Assembly: GCA_949320185.1 (NCBI GenBank)
Contig: CASGHK010000043.1
Span: 26,609 to 90,608, forward strand
Source of the DNA: an uncultured Methanomicrobiales archaeon
GTDB taxonomy: Archaea > Halobacteriota > Methanomicrobia > Methanomicrobiales > Methanospirillaceae
Direction: 5' to 3'
DNA length: 64,000 bases
Of the stretch, positions 1 through 9,157 are shown one piece after another. Below the pieces are notes generated by a model that was given only the letters and a program-made list of their open reading frames with translations, searched no databases and was not told the DNA's origin. Numbering within the stretch: position 1 is the first letter of the stretch; each line of letters starts with the position of its first letter. The position numbers and the translations under genes were made by a program.

Positions 1-186
1 GTTCTCCTTCTCCTCCATGTCGAAGAGCAGGACGAAGTCGTACCGGCCGATCATGTAGTACAGCCCGATGATCCTTCCACCGAGCGACTCCACGAGGTGT
101 GCCAGTTTCTCATCCCGTTCCTGGATCCCGTCGATCGTGTCGAAGGCTTCGCTCTTCAAATTCCCGAGCATGACGTAGAGTGCCAT
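1..186 (-). CDS. GYD-domain protein (3' part cut by window edge)
   Basis: The start codon is at 186 and the frame is open to base 1, giving the first 62 residues. The visible part begins MALYVMLGNLKSEAFDTIDG and continues with a GLYYMIGRYDFVLLFDM segment. The G-x-YD motif after a predicted beta strand is typical of the GYD family, small ferredoxin-like-fold proteins of unknown function that usually have about 90-100 residues. A strongly AT-rich TATA-like stretch (TATTTATATATTC read on the minus strand, about 207-219) lies upstream. Only the family can be called, not a function. Confidence 0.75.
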   Translation of the reverse strand, partial: MALYVMLGNLKSEAFDTIDGIQERDEKLAHLVESLGGRIIGLYYMIGRYDFVLLFDMEEKEN

Positions 187-370
187 GGCGAGTCCTTCAT
201 GAAATGAATATATAAATATATCGTACAATATTCAAAAATCCGGTTCTTCCCCGCATCCAATCCCTGTACCCGGTGCGCTCCTTGTCCTTGAGCGGGTGCG
301 ATGGCAGGACAACCCGACCGACGACTGGTCGCCTACGCTGAGCTGCGGTGGGGGAACCGGGTCACCCGGG

Positions 371-1159
371 TCACCCTTCCTCTATCTCGTTCCAGAACGC
401 GACGAATGCGCCCCAGACCCGCTCCCGTACCTCCTCGACCCGCCGGCAGTCGATCATCCCCTCCGGCGACTCGTAGAGGCTACGGTTCAGCTCGACCTGG
501 ATGTAGGGGACCCCCCGGTGCCAGTAGTGGGCGATCGTGGTGAACCCGCCCGCATAGGGCCGGTTGATGGCCACAGTCCCGGCGGCGAACTCCTCTTCGA
601 ACGCGTTCGCCAGGCGACGGAGCCACGACGAGGGACAGGTCGCAAGCTGGCGGGCTCTCGGGGCACCCGTATCATCCCCGTGGTTACCGAGGCAGACCAG
701 GGGACGGCGCCGGCCGGGATCGGGCGCATGTCTGGGCCCGAAGCCCAGCATGGTGTGGCAGTCGAAGGCGATCCGCACGTCCCGGGTATCGATCAGGTGG
801 TCGATTCGCTCGTGGTACGGGAAGTAGTGCTGCATCATCAGCCCGTGCACAAGGTCGATGGAGGGCTCCTCGCCCGGACGGTAGACGGGCCGGCCGTCGA
901 TCGTCCGGACCTTCACCACACCGTCCTGGCGGCGGGGCGGGAGATCGAACGGGGACCGGTTGACGTCCACGATCATCCGGGAGAGGGTCATCGCCGACCA
1001 TGCAGCAACCCGTTCCCCGAAGTCGTAGAGCTCGGTGGTAGCCGGATCGGCGAGACGGACAAGATCATCGGAAGTGAGGAGGAGGCGGCCTGCCACCCAG
1101 GCATCCACTTCGAGGCCACCGTGTGGCACCGTGACAAGAAATGGATATCGATCAACCAC
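371..1159 (-). CDS. N-formylglutamate amidohydrolase family protein
   Basis: A 262-residue protein of the N-formylglutamate amidohydrolase (FGase) family, predicted zinc-dependent hydrolases that release formate from N-formyl amino acids. It has the N-terminal PHGG motif (about residues 12-15), a central FDCHTMLGFGP segment with the expected metal-binding Asp/His, and the NRPYAGG and YIQVELNR motifs typical of the family. The start is a GTG preceded at good spacing by the Shine-Dalgarno-like sequence GGAGGTTG. It is transcribed alone and divergently from the next gene. The true substrate in a methanogen is not shown by the sequence. Confidence 0.85.
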   Translation of the reverse strand: MVDRYPFLVTVPHGGLEVDAWVAGRLLLTSDDLVRLADPATTELYDFGERVAAWSAMTLSRMIVDVNRSPFDLPPRRQDGVVKVRTIDGRPVYRPGEEPSIDLVHGLMMQHYFPYHERIDHLIDTRDVRIAFDCHTMLGFGPRHAPDPGRRRPLVCLGNHGDDTGAPRARQLATCPSSWLRRLANAFEEEFAAGTVAINRPYAGGFTTIAHYWHRGVPYIQVELNRSLYESPEGMIDCRRVEEVRERVWGAFVAFWNEIEEG

Positions 1160-1308
1160 CGTCGCACAACCTCCGAATGCGAAATACTCGCCTGCCGGGG
1201 GGTGATCGGGCCTGAACCCACAAATACCTTCGTCCGCCGGCCATCGAGTCCGGTCCGAATACCGGACCTGACCTTCACGGTTATACCGGTCCGCGTCGAA
1301 TTCCAGTG

Positions 1309-1746
1309 ATGAACGATGGTGGTGCAGGTGGAAAAGAGATGGAGCCCGGGTTGATCAACGTCCCGGTGTCCGGAAGAGACGAGGAGCGGTTCGCCGTGGC
1401 ACAGGAGGGGGAGATGGTCGCCACGCACCTTGGCTCGTGCATCGACTTCACAATCTTCGAGCGGCGCGGGTCCGAGGTCGTCATTAAGGAGGAGGTGCAG
1501 AACATGATGCTCGCGACCGGGTTCGTTCTCCTCTTCTTCCGCCGTCACGGCATCGAGACCGTGCTCGTCGGCAACTCCGGGGAAGGGCTCTGCACCGTCC
1601 TGGAGAAAAACGGGATACGGGTGGTCAGGGGCGTCGAGGGAGCCGTCCAGGACGTGGCCCGGGAGTACGCTGCCGGCCGACTGATCGCGATGGACCTCCC
1701 GTGCACCGTGCACGACGCCTGTTCAGGCTGCGGTGCCTGCCACTGA
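1309..1746 (+). CDS. NifX/NifB C-terminal-like (FeMo-co biosynthesis fold) protein
   Basis: A protein of about 145 residues resembling the dinitrogenase iron-molybdenum cofactor biosynthesis domain (NifX/NifY/NifB C-terminal fold). The order is LGSCIDFTIFE (about residues 41-51), a central strand-helix region with VLVGNSGEGLCTVLEKNGI, and a C-terminal ACSGCGACH cysteine motif. Many methanogens carry several such small proteins outside nif clusters, where they are thought to bind iron-sulfur or molybdenum precursors. No nif genes are visible here, so nitrogen fixation should not be inferred. The start could be the GTG at 1306, the ATG at 1309 or the later ATG near 1338. Confidence 0.65.
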   Translation: MNDGGAGGKEMEPGLINVPVSGRDEERFAVAQEGEMVATHLGSCIDFTIFERRGSEVVIKEEVQNMMLATGFVLLFFRRHGIETVLVGNSGEGLCTVLEKNGIRVVRGVEGAVQDVAREYAAGRLIAMDLPCTVHDACSGCGACH

Positions 1747-1791
1747 TACCGGCCATCGCTCTTATTCTTTTCCGCGTCCGAACCAACTGTC

Positions 1792-2502
1792 ATGGACATG
1801 GTTCTCGATCGAGTCCGCGCCGAACTGGTGGCGGCTGCCGACGAGTCGATACGGCAGAGTTCTCGCCGGTTCTTCAAGGAGCCCGTGCAGTCTTACGGCA
1901 TCAGGACAGCAACCGTCACCAGGCTCGCCCGGTCTACCTTTTCGGAGGCGAGCGCTGACGGAAAGGCGGTGCTCTTCGACCGGTGCGAGGACCTCTTCGC
2001 CAGCGGGTACATCGAGGAGTCCTTTGTCGCGTGCTCGTGGCTCCCGCGGGTCAGCGGCGAGTTCGTGCGGGAGGACCTCGACCGGTTCGCGCACTGGATC
2101 GACACCTATATCGACAACTGGGCATCGTGCGACACCCTCTGCAACCACGCGGTCGGTGATCTCGTCGCGAAGTTTCCCGACACGGTGCAGGTCCTGATCG
2201 ACTGGACTGCGTCGCCGAACCGCTGGATGCGGCGGGCCGCCGCCGTCTCGCTCATCCTCCCGGCAAGACGGGGGGCCTTTCTGGACGAAGCGTTCGCGAT
2301 CGCCGATCGGCTCCTGCTCGACGAGGAGGACCTTGTCAGGAAGGGATACGGCTGGCTCCTGAAGGAGGCGAGCCGGCACCACCGGCAGGAGGTCTACGAC
2401 TACGTGCTCCTTCACCGCCAAACGATGCCCCGCACCGCCCTCCGGTACGCGATCGAACTGATGCCCCCCGAGATGCGACGCGAGGCGATGAAGAAGGGCT
2501 GA
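1792..2502 (+). CDS. DNA alkylation repair protein (AlkD-like HEAT-repeat glycosylase)
   Basis: A 236-residue all-helical protein of the DNA alkylation repair (AlkD/AlkC) family. These HEAT-like-repeat glycosylases remove N3- and N7-alkylpurines. Family hallmarks are the WIDTYIDNWASCDTLCNH segment (about residues 102-119), the RWMRRAAAVSLI helix and the LVRKGYGWLLKEAS helix near residues 183-196. The WxxCD pattern includes the Asp that AlkD uses in catalysis. It is monocistronic, 45 bases after the NifX-like gene. With the MutY-like and UVDE genes at 57.6-59.5 kb it is one of three DNA repair genes in the window. Confidence 0.85.
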   Translation: MDMVLDRVRAELVAAADESIRQSSRRFFKEPVQSYGIRTATVTRLARSTFSEASADGKAVLFDRCEDLFASGYIEESFVACSWLPRVSGEFVREDLDRFAHWIDTYIDNWASCDTLCNHAVGDLVAKFPDTVQVLIDWTASPNRWMRRAAAVSLILPARRGAFLDEAFAIADRLLLDEEDLVRKGYGWLLKEASRHHRQEVYDYVLLHRQTMPRTALRYAIELMPPEMRREAMKKG

Positions 2503-2536
2503 TCGGCCCCAAGAAGACAGCCCTGGAAAAATATGG

Positions 2537-3157
2537 TCAGCCGGAGAGGGCCGCCGTCATCCGGCGGGAGACCTCGTCCCAGTTCACGATCGTCCAGAAG
2601 TTCTCGACGAACTTCGCCCGGTCGTTCTTGTAGTCCAGGTAATACGCGTGCTCCCAGACATCGAGCACCATCAGGACGGCGAACCCCGGGTAGACGTTGG
2701 TATTGTGCTTCTCGATCTGCATCACGATCGGCCGACCGGTCTTCCTGCAGAGGGTGAGGGCACCCCAGCCCGATCCCTCGGCGCTGGATGCGGCGGCGGA
2801 GAACTCCTTCTTGAACCGTTCGAACGACCCGAACTCCGCCGCAATCGCCGCCGCGAGGGGGCCGGCGGGCTCACCGCCTCCACCCTTGCCGGCGGGGGCG
2901 AGGTTGGCCCAGAAGAGCGAGTGGAGAATGTGCCCGCCGATGTGGAAGGAGAGCTCTTTGAGCGTCGCCTTCAGGTCCAGGTCGGTCCCGTTCTTCCGGG
3001 CAGCATCGATCCGCTCGAGGAGCCCGTTGGCACCGACCACGTAGGCATTGTGGTGCTTGTCGTGGTGGAGCCGGAGCTGCTCCTCCGAGATCGCGGGTGC
3101 AAGGTCGCCGTAGCCGTACGGCAGCGGCGGCAGGGTGTAGAACTTCTGTGTCTCCAT
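2537..3157 (-). CDS. sodA: superoxide dismutase (Fe/Mn family)
   Basis: A 206-residue Fe/Mn superoxide dismutase that turns superoxide into oxygen and hydrogen peroxide. Metal-ligand motifs are visible in order: [13 protein letters not shown] (first His, about residues 29-41), [12 protein letters not shown] (second His) and [13 protein letters not shown] (Asp and His). The start at 3157 ([14 protein letters not shown]) is supported by AGGTGATC, an almost perfect match to the archaeal anti-Shine-Dalgarno sequence, just upstream. A GTG nine bases further upstream falls inside that site and is less likely. Whether it uses iron or manganese cannot be read from the sequence. Confidence 0.95.
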   Translation of the reverse strand: METQKFYTLPPLPYGYGDLAPAISEEQLRLHHDKHHNAYVVGANGLLERIDAARKNGTDLDLKATLKELSFHIGGHILHSLFWANLAPAGKGGGGEPAGPLAAAIAAEFGSFERFKKEFSAAASSAEGSGWGALTLCRKTGRPIVMQIEKHNTNVYPGFAVLMVLDVWEHAYYLDYKNDRAKFVENFWTIVNWDEVSRRMTAALSG

Positions 3158-3388
3158 GACGATCACCTGCGTCCGGACGGGTGTCCGGCCGATGAGAGAA
3201 GACGGGAATCAAAGTAGAAAAACCAACCGGTGGTGTCAACCCCGATTGGTGAACAGGATCGCCCAGGAACAGGCGGAATATGACATGATCGTCCCGGAAA
3301 GGTCTCAGGGAAGAAGAAGGGAGAAATGATCTGTCCCGTGGGTTCGATAGGAGGCTCTGGTTCCCCGTCTCCACACGGGAGGAGTCGG

Positions 3389-4894
3389 TCACTCCTGGTC
3401 GGGGGCGGGCTCCTTCGCGGTCTTCATCTGGGGAAAGAGGATCACCTCCTTGATCGAGGTATGACCGGAGAGGAGCATCACGAGCCGGTCGATCCCGATC
3501 CCGACTCCCCCGGTCGGAGGCATCCCGAGGGCAAGGGCGTTGACGAAGTCGTAGTCGATCATCTGGGCCTCGGCATCGCCCTCGAGCCGACGACGGTCCT
3601 GGGCGAGGAGGCGCTCGAGCTGGTCACGGGGGTCGTTCAGCTCCGAGAAACCGTTCGCGAGCTCCATCCCGTTGATGAAGAGCTCGAACCGCTCGGTGAA
3701 GCCCTCCTTCTCCCGGTGCCGCTTTGCGAGCGGGGAGTTCTCGACCGGGAAGTCGTGGATGAAAGTCGGCTGGACGAGCCGGTCCTCGACGAAGAATTCG
3801 AAGAAAAGGACCAGGAACTCCCGCTGGTTCTTCGCTGCCGACCAGTCTGGGACCCGGTGCTCGGCGGCGATCCGGCCGAGTTCCTCGAGGTCGAGCGAGA
3901 GGACGTCGATACCCGCATACTCCTGGACTGCGTCCGCCATCGTCATTCGGCGCCAGGGGCGGGAGAAGTCAAGTGTCTGCCCGTCGTACTCGAGGGTCGT
4001 CGTGCCGGCGATCTGCTCAACGAGGCCGCTGATGAGCCCTTCGGTGAGGTCCATCATCTGGTGGTAGTCCCGATAGGCTTCGTAGGCCTCGACCATCGTG
4101 AACTCGGGATTGTGGCTCGAATCGATGTCCTCGTTCCGGAAGTTCTTTGAGATCTCGAAGACCCGCTCGAACCCCCCGACGACGAGACGCTTCAAGTAGA
4201 GCTCCGGCGCGATACGGAGGTAGAGCGTCTGGTCCAGGAAGTGGTGGTGTGTCGTAAAAGGCCGGGCGTTCGCACCGCCGTAGACCGGCTGCAGGGTCGG
4301 GGTCTCGAACTCGAGGAACTCCCGGTCGGCCAGGAACGAGCGGATGAACGAGATGACCCGGCTCCGGACGCGGAAGGTCTCCCGTGCGCGCTCATTCATC
4401 ACCAGGTCGAGGTACCGCTGGCGGTAACGCTTCTCGGTGTCCTTCAGCCCGTGGAACTTCTCGGGCAGGTCGGAGAGGGCCTTACAGAGAAGGCAGAGGT
4501 CGTCGACCCAGAGAGAGAGCTCGCCCACACGGGTCCGGAACGGGCGTCCCGACACGCCGACGATATCGCCGCGGTCAACAAGCTCGACGAACCGGGAGAA
4601 GGCCTCGTCCCCGAGGTCGTTCTTCCGGATGTAGAGCTGAATGCGACCGGTCTCGTCGCCGAGGTCGGCAAAGACGGTCTTTCCATGGTTCCGGACGGTG
4701 TAGAGCCGTCCGGCGAGGGCCGACTGCTCGGTCGCCGGGTCGTGGCCGATCGATTCATACCTCTCTCGGACCCCGCTAACGGTCGTTGTCCGCTCGAACC
4801 CGTGGGGGTAGCAGGAGACGCCCTGCTGGATAAGGGTGTTGGCCTTCTCGCACCGGATCGGATCGAAGGCGACGTTCTCGTTCTGCTCAGTCAT
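3389..4894 (-). CDS. lysS: lysyl-tRNA synthetase, class II
   Basis: A 501-residue class II lysyl-tRNA synthetase, which attaches lysine to tRNA-Lys. The N-terminal OB-fold anticodon-binding domain (about residues 50-165) is followed by the class II catalytic core. Motif 2 reads FEISKNFRNEDIDSSHNPEF and motif 3 GVGIGIDRLVML. I chose the ATG at 4894 (MTEQNENVAF) because the upstream in-frame extension to 5044 has no LysRS-like sequence. Many euryarchaea use the unrelated class I enzyme instead, so this bacterial-type gene may be an old acquisition. A tRNA-Lys (UUU) gene is in the window at 42149. Confidence 0.95.
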   Translation of the reverse strand: MTEQNENVAFDPIRCEKANTLIQQGVSCYPHGFERTTTVSGVRERYESIGHDPATEQSALAGRLYTVRNHGKTVFADLGDETGRIQLYIRKNDLGDEAFSRFVELVDRGDIVGVSGRPFRTRVGELSLWVDDLCLLCKALSDLPEKFHGLKDTEKRYRQRYLDLVMNERARETFRVRSRVISFIRSFLADREFLEFETPTLQPVYGGANARPFTTHHHFLDQTLYLRIAPELYLKRLVVGGFERVFEISKNFRNEDIDSSHNPEFTMVEAYEAYRDYHQMMDLTEGLISGLVEQIAGTTTLEYDGQTLDFSRPWRRMTMADAVQEYAGIDVLSLDLEELGRIAAEHRVPDWSAAKNQREFLVLFFEFFVEDRLVQPTFIHDFPVENSPLAKRHREKEGFTERFELFINGMELANGFSELNDPRDQLERLLAQDRRRLEGDAEAQMIDYDFVNALALGMPPTGGVGIGIDRLVMLLSGHTSIKEVILFPQMKTAKEPAPDQE

Positions 4895-5058
4895 GTCCGC
4901 TCTGCTGCTCCCAGGCGGTCCAGGTCCGCGAAATGCGCTGGATTGCCGTATAACGTTCCGCCTGAACGCTAATAATACCGCAGGAGTCCGTTCGGACTGG
5001 GACCACGCGTGGATTGATATAGGGACGGAGACGAAGTACGGCATACGGAGAAGACGAT

Positions 5059-5391
5059 ATGGTAGACGAGTCGCAGTGCAGGGATGCGTCGCCGGAGGAG
5101 TGCCGGAAGATGATCGAGGAGGGGACGTGCAGGATCATCGATGTCAGGACGCCTGCCGAGTTCCGCGATGGACACCTTCGGGATGCGGTCAACATCGACT
5201 ACTATGCCCCCGATTTCAAAGCCAGGATCGGCGAGCTGGACCCGGGCGAGACCTACGTGGTCTACTGTAAGCGAGGCATGCGCGGGCAGAAGTCGATGGA
5301 GATCATGCGACAGGCCGGTTTTTCCCGGGTCCTGAACATCGCCGGCGGGTTCGAGGCCTGGAGTCGCTCGGGACAACCAGTCCACCGCTGA
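5059..5391 (+). CDS. single-domain rhodanese-like protein
   Basis: A 110-residue single rhodanese domain, usually a sulfurtransferase or persulfide carrier. It has the IIDVRTPAEFRDGHL signature (about residues 26-40) and the active-site loop YCKRGMRG with the catalytic cysteine at residue 70, followed by the C-terminal GGFEAW motif. It is divergent from lysS. Its 3' end overlaps on the opposite strand with the open tail of the frameshifted surface-protein gene. The sulfur acceptor is unknown. Confidence 0.9.
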   Translation: MVDESQCRDASPEECRKMIEEGTCRIIDVRTPAEFRDGHLRDAVNIDYYAPDFKARIGELDPGETYVVYCKRGMRGQKSMEIMRQAGFSRVLNIAGGFEAWSRSGQPVHR

Positions 5392-6446
5392 GCCTTAAAA
5401 ACTGGAGAATATAGCCTCGCCTGCCGGCAAAAACGAGCGCAAGCGCGGCGAGGAGAGTGGTGACGGTCACCATGAGAGTGGGTCCGGCTTGGGTCGGAGT
5501 GATCGTCACGGGCACGGTCGTTGGCGCCAGGGTCGTCCCCGGCGAAGTGGTTTTCTGAGCGGTGGTGATCACCGGCATCGTCTCCGCCAGGGTTGAGAGT
5601 ATGGTCGGAGCAGTGGTCGAAACCTCTGTCCCGGACCCGCGAGTCGGTGTACCCTGCACTGTCGTGGCGTTCGCCGTCATGTTCGGTGTCATCGTCGGAG
5701 TCGAGGTCCCGACGCCAGTGTACTCCTCGCTCCCCCCACCGACACCGGCGACGGGGACGTAGGGCACCGATGGGGGGGGAGCGGTCCCCGTCGGCACCAC
5801 CGTTGTCGGCGGGACCGGGGGAGTTGGCGCCATTGTGGTTATCGCGGTCGGAGTCACCGACTCGGGGGTCAGGACGGGCTCGGTCGGGGTGACCGTCACC
5901 ACCGGAGGTAGTGTGATTGTCGGCGGTGAAGGCACCGTCGGGGCCGCACCACCCCCGCCCACGATCAGGATCCCGCCTGTGGAGAGGGCGGACTGCGTCA
6001 GGTCGATGAAATTGGTCGGACGTGCGGCAACATAAAACCAAACGTGGTCGACCCGGAGTTCGAGCGCCGTCTGTCCCGGCGCGACACCCTTGAAGTTTTT
6101 CTCCGCGATCGCGATTTGGCCACCTGGGTACTGGTTGGTCCAGTCTGCGAACTGGAGGAAGAGCTCTCCGGGGGTGCTTCAAAGAAGCCGCCACCGAGTT
6201 GCCCACCTTCCAGTCCGTGCTGACATACCGGACCACGTTCGGGTCCCAGGTGACGTAGATGAAGACATCGTCGGCCCGGGGGTCCCAGGTGCTCTCCAGG
6301 TAGAGGGTGGCAAGCCCGAACTGGTTCACCCCGAATCCGGTGGTCGAACCTTCGATCGAGAATGTCCCCACTCCCGCCGCACATGCGAGGTGTATCCCGC
6401 GGAGGGCGAACAGGAGCAGGGCTGAGGTCACCTTCCATCGGTGCAT
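5303..6446 (-). pseudogene. cohesin-like surface protein gene with a frameshift
   Basis: The reading frame from ATG 6446 encodes a signal peptide (MHRWKVTSALLLFALRG...) and a beta-sandwich domain rich in YLESTWDP and VFIYVTWDPNVVRYVS, which looks cohesin-like. The frame breaks at a run of five G (6170-6174). Removing one base joins it to a second frame that continues ELFLQFADWTNQYPGG, then a long Thr/Pro/Val linker, then a C-terminal hydrophobic segment (MVTVTTLLAALALVFAGRR) typical of an archaeal membrane anchor. The second frame runs on to 5303 and overlaps the rhodanese gene. The gene is either truly broken or carries a homopolymer error; the whole length looks conserved and protein-like. 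Confidence 0.7.
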
Positions 6447-6532
6447 GGCGAGAGGCCAGGGAGGGTGCGCAGTAAAAAGATCTGCTGACCCCTGCCCGGA
6501 CGTTGAGCGAGACAGATTCGCCCTTCTCCTCG

Positions 6533-7513
6533 TTACCTGTCCTCCGGGGGGTCTTCCGTAAGCGAGAATGGGTCAGGCAACCCGGCGGCGGGGTCGCCCA
6601 TCTCCTCCCCGTTCACCCGGATCGACTTGAACAGGAAGAACCCGACGATGCAGAACGTGATGATCGGGGAGAGCCAGGGGGGTATATGGTACCCGAAGCT
6701 GTCGACCAGCATGATCATGCCCAGGAACGCAATCGAGTACATGGCCCCGTTCTTCAGGAAGGGATAGAGTTTCACCTGGTCCACATGGCGGATCGTCACC
6801 TCACGGACGACGAACGCCCCGATCCCGTTCCCGATCAGGATCAGCGGCACCGAGAGGGTGAAGGCGAACGCGCCGATGACACCGTCGATCGAGAAGGTCG
6901 CATCGATGATCTCCAGGTAGAAGATCTTCGACCAGTCCGAGAGTGCGCCTGAGGTGAGCTGCTTCTCCGCCGCCTCCGCGTTCATCCGGAAGCCCGAGAC
7001 GATGAAGAACGCGGTGGACCCGACGACGGCGCCGAAAGCCATCAGAGGGTCCCGGTTCATCGTCAGCCAGACGATGACGAGCAGGACAATCGATGAGACG
7101 GCATAGAACCAGACCCCCTTGCGGAGGATGAACCGCTCCCCCCGGAGGCCGAAGTGCTTGGGTTCGACGAAGAGCCAGTGCATGAAGAGGAAGATGAGGA
7201 ACGTCCCTCCGCCGGCGAGAAGGATCGGCGCCGACTCCTCGATCGCCGCGATCACCCGGGGGTCGTTCGAGAAGGTGGCGGTGAGCGCCTCGATAGGGCC
7301 AAGGCCGGGAGTGGCCACCCAGACGATCAGCCACGGGAGGACGCCCCGCACGACGAAGACAGCGATGAAGAGGCCGTAGATAAGGAACCACCGTCGGGCA
7401 CGGGCGCCCATGGTGGAGAGGACCTCGGCATTGATGATGGCGTTGTCGATGCTGCTGATCGTCTCGAAGAGAACGAGGCCGAGAACGATCAGGACGCCGG
7501 AGAGGAGATCCAT
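6533..7513 (-). CDS. TerC-superfamily integral membrane protein (DUF475-like)
   Basis: A 326-residue polytopic membrane protein with about eight hydrophobic segments. It carries the acidic motif ETISSIDNAIINAEVLS in the first helix and a second one, LEIIDATFSIDGVIGAFAF, in the middle. Paired helices with conserved Glu/Asp and SIDN/SIDG motifs define the TerC/DUF475 group, linked in bacteria to tellurite resistance and recently to metal (manganese) export. The C-terminus is a short hydrophilic tail. It is monocistronic, with TTAAGTA on the minus strand about 20 bases before the start as a possible TATA element. The transported ion is not known. Confidence 0.8.
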   Translation of the reverse strand: MDLLSGVLIVLGLVLFETISSIDNAIINAEVLSTMGARARRWFLIYGLFIAVFVVRGVLPWLIVWVATPGLGPIEALTATFSNDPRVIAAIEESAPILLAGGGTFLIFLFMHWLFVEPKHFGLRGERFILRKGVWFYAVSSIVLLVIVWLTMNRDPLMAFGAVVGSTAFFIVSGFRMNAEAAEKQLTSGALSDWSKIFYLEIIDATFSIDGVIGAFAFTLSVPLILIGNGIGAFVVREVTIRHVDQVKLYPFLKNGAMYSIAFLGMIMLVDSFGYHIPPWLSPIITFCIVGFFLFKSIRVNGEEMGDPAAGLPDPFSLTEDPPEDR

Positions 7514-7864
7514 GCTTCCAGATCCGTCCGGGAGGATACTACTTAAGGATTAGGACGGGTGCCTTTTCTCAGGTATCTGCGATTCCCGGGCTCTGCGTTC
7601 GTCCAGACTGCGAGCCGAACCATGCCGTGCGAGGCATATCATGGGCGTTCCCGGATATGCACCATGTGCCGTTCGTAGGTTTTCCGCCCACCACAGGATC
7701 TCCGTCCAGGCCGGACCGGCGTGAACGGAAGGATTGCCCGATCGCTCATCCCGCCTGATGAAAGGGTGACGAACTGCGCGATCGGCCCCGGACGGCAGTG
7801 TATGCTTCTATGAGACCGGGATTGGAGAAATCTTAATCGGAGGGGGGTGCGCATCCCTACCGGT
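7514..7864. other. intergenic region with no gene recognised
   Basis: This 351-base divergent spacer lies between the TerC-like gene and the hexulose-phosphate synthase fusion. The left end holds a probable TATA element for the TerC-like gene (near 7530-7537, minus strand). The right end holds CTTAATCGGAGG just before the fusion gene. The middle has normal GC content and only short frames that overlap both genes' ends and match no family I know. No hairpin with a T-run, tRNA or repeat was seen. Confidence 0.5.
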
Positions 7865-9157
7865 ATGAGTACGCCGGTCCTCCAGGTCGCGCTCGACCTC
7901 CTCGAACTCCCACGGGCCCTTGCTATCGCCACGGAGGCGGTAGCAGGGGGCGCCGACTGGGTCGAGGTAGGAACACCCCTGATCAAGAGCGAGGGAATGG
8001 CTGCCGTCCGCGCACTCGCCGACCGTTTCCCCGGTCACGAGATCGTGGCCGATATGAAGGTCGCGGATACGGGGACGCTCGAGGTCGAGATGGCCGCCAA
8101 GGCCGGCGCCACGGTCGTCTGCGTCCTCGCCGACGCCGACGACGCGGTGATCGAGGAGGCCGTCCGTGCCGCACGCCTCTACGGTGTCCGGATCATGGCC
8201 GACCTGATCAACGTGGCCGATCCCGTGGCACGTGCCCGTCGGCTCGTCGAACTCGGTGTGGACATCCTGAATGCGCACGTCGGGATCGACCAGCAGATGA
8301 TCGGCCGGTCATCGGTCGAGCTGATCGAACGGCTTGCCGGAGAGGTGACGGTCCCTCTCGCCGTCGCCGGTGGGCTCGATGTCCGGACAGCCGCGGAGGC
8401 GGTGGCGAGCGGGGCCTCAGTGGTGATCGTCGGCGGCTCGATCGTCCGGTCGGCCGACGTTGAGGCATCCACGCGCCAGGTAAAAGCAGCACTCGTTGAG
8501 CCCCGGGGAGAGAAGATGGCCGTCCGTTCGCTCGAAGAGGAGACCCGGGCGCTCTTTGCCACGGTCTCGGCGCCACACGTGAGCGACGCGATGCACCGCC
8601 ACGGGGCGATGATCGGAATGGTCCCGCTCTCGCCGGGCCTCCACTGTGCCGGCCCGGCCGTAACGGTGCAGACCTTCGCCGGCGACTGGGCAAAACCGGT
8701 CGAAGCGATCGACCGGGCGAAGCCCGGGGACGTGCTCGTAATCAACAACGACGGTGGGACGCACATCGCCCCCTGGGGGGAGCTCGCGACGCTGTCGGCA
8801 CAAAACCGTGGGGTGGCCGGCGTTGTGATCGACGGGGCGGTCCGAGACGTCGACGACATCCGGCGAATGAAGTTCCCCCTCTTCGCGCGGGGGACGTGCC
8901 CCAATGCGGGTGAGCCCAAGGGATTCGGCGAGATCAACGCCGAGATCAGGTGTGCGGGCCAGGTCGTCCGGCCCGGGGACTGGGTCGTGGGTGATGAGAG
9001 CGGGGTGGTCGTGGTGCCGCGGGAACGGGCCTACGAGGTCGCCCGACGCGCAGTCGAGGTCCGGAAGACCGAGGAGCGGATCCGGGAGGAGCTCCGCCGG
9101 GGGGGGACGCTCGCCCAGGTCTCGGAGCTGTTGAAATGGGAGAAGAGGCGGACCTAG
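7865..9157 (+). CDS. bifunctional 3-hexulose-6-phosphate synthase / RraA-like protein
   Basis: A fusion of about 430 residues. Residues 1-210 are a (beta/alpha)8 orotidine-decarboxylase-like 3-hexulose-6-phosphate synthase domain with the VADMKVADTGTLE motif. Residues 220-430 are an RraA-type domain with GDVLVINNDGG and GVAGVVIDGAVRD. In methanogens lacking the oxidative pentose-phosphate pathway, hexulose-phosphate synthase run in reverse is thought to supply ribulose-5-phosphate from hexoses and release formaldehyde. RraA-like domains are also found as aldolases, so the second half need not be an RNase regulator. I chose ATG 7865 (MSTPVLQVALDLLE); a GTG at 7847 sits on top of the G-rich SD-like run. 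Confidence 0.88.
   Translation: MSTPVLQVALDLLELPRALAIATEAVAGGADWVEVGTPLIKSEGMAAVRALADRFPGHEIVADMKVADTGTLEVEMAAKAGATVVCVLADADDAVIEEAVRAARLYGVRIMADLINVADPVARARRLVELGVDILNAHVGIDQQMIGRSSVELIERLAGEVTVPLAVAGGLDVRTAAEAVASGASVVIVGGSIVRSADVEASTRQVKAALVEPRGEKMAVRSLEEETRALFATVSAPHVSDAMHRHGAMIGMVPLSPGLHCAGPAVTVQTFAGDWAKPVEAIDRAKPGDVLVINNDGGTHIAPWGELATLSAQNRGVAGVVIDGAVRDVDDIRRMKFPLFARGTCPNAGEPKGFGEINAEIRCAGQVVRPGDWVVGDESGVVVVPRERAYEVARRAVEVRKTEERIREELRRGGTLAQVSELLKWEKRRT

Noticed and set aside
1309..1746. Evidence for nitrogen fixation
   Set aside because: The NifX-like protein stands alone; no nifHDK or nifB is in the window, and such stand-alone proteins are common in methanogens.
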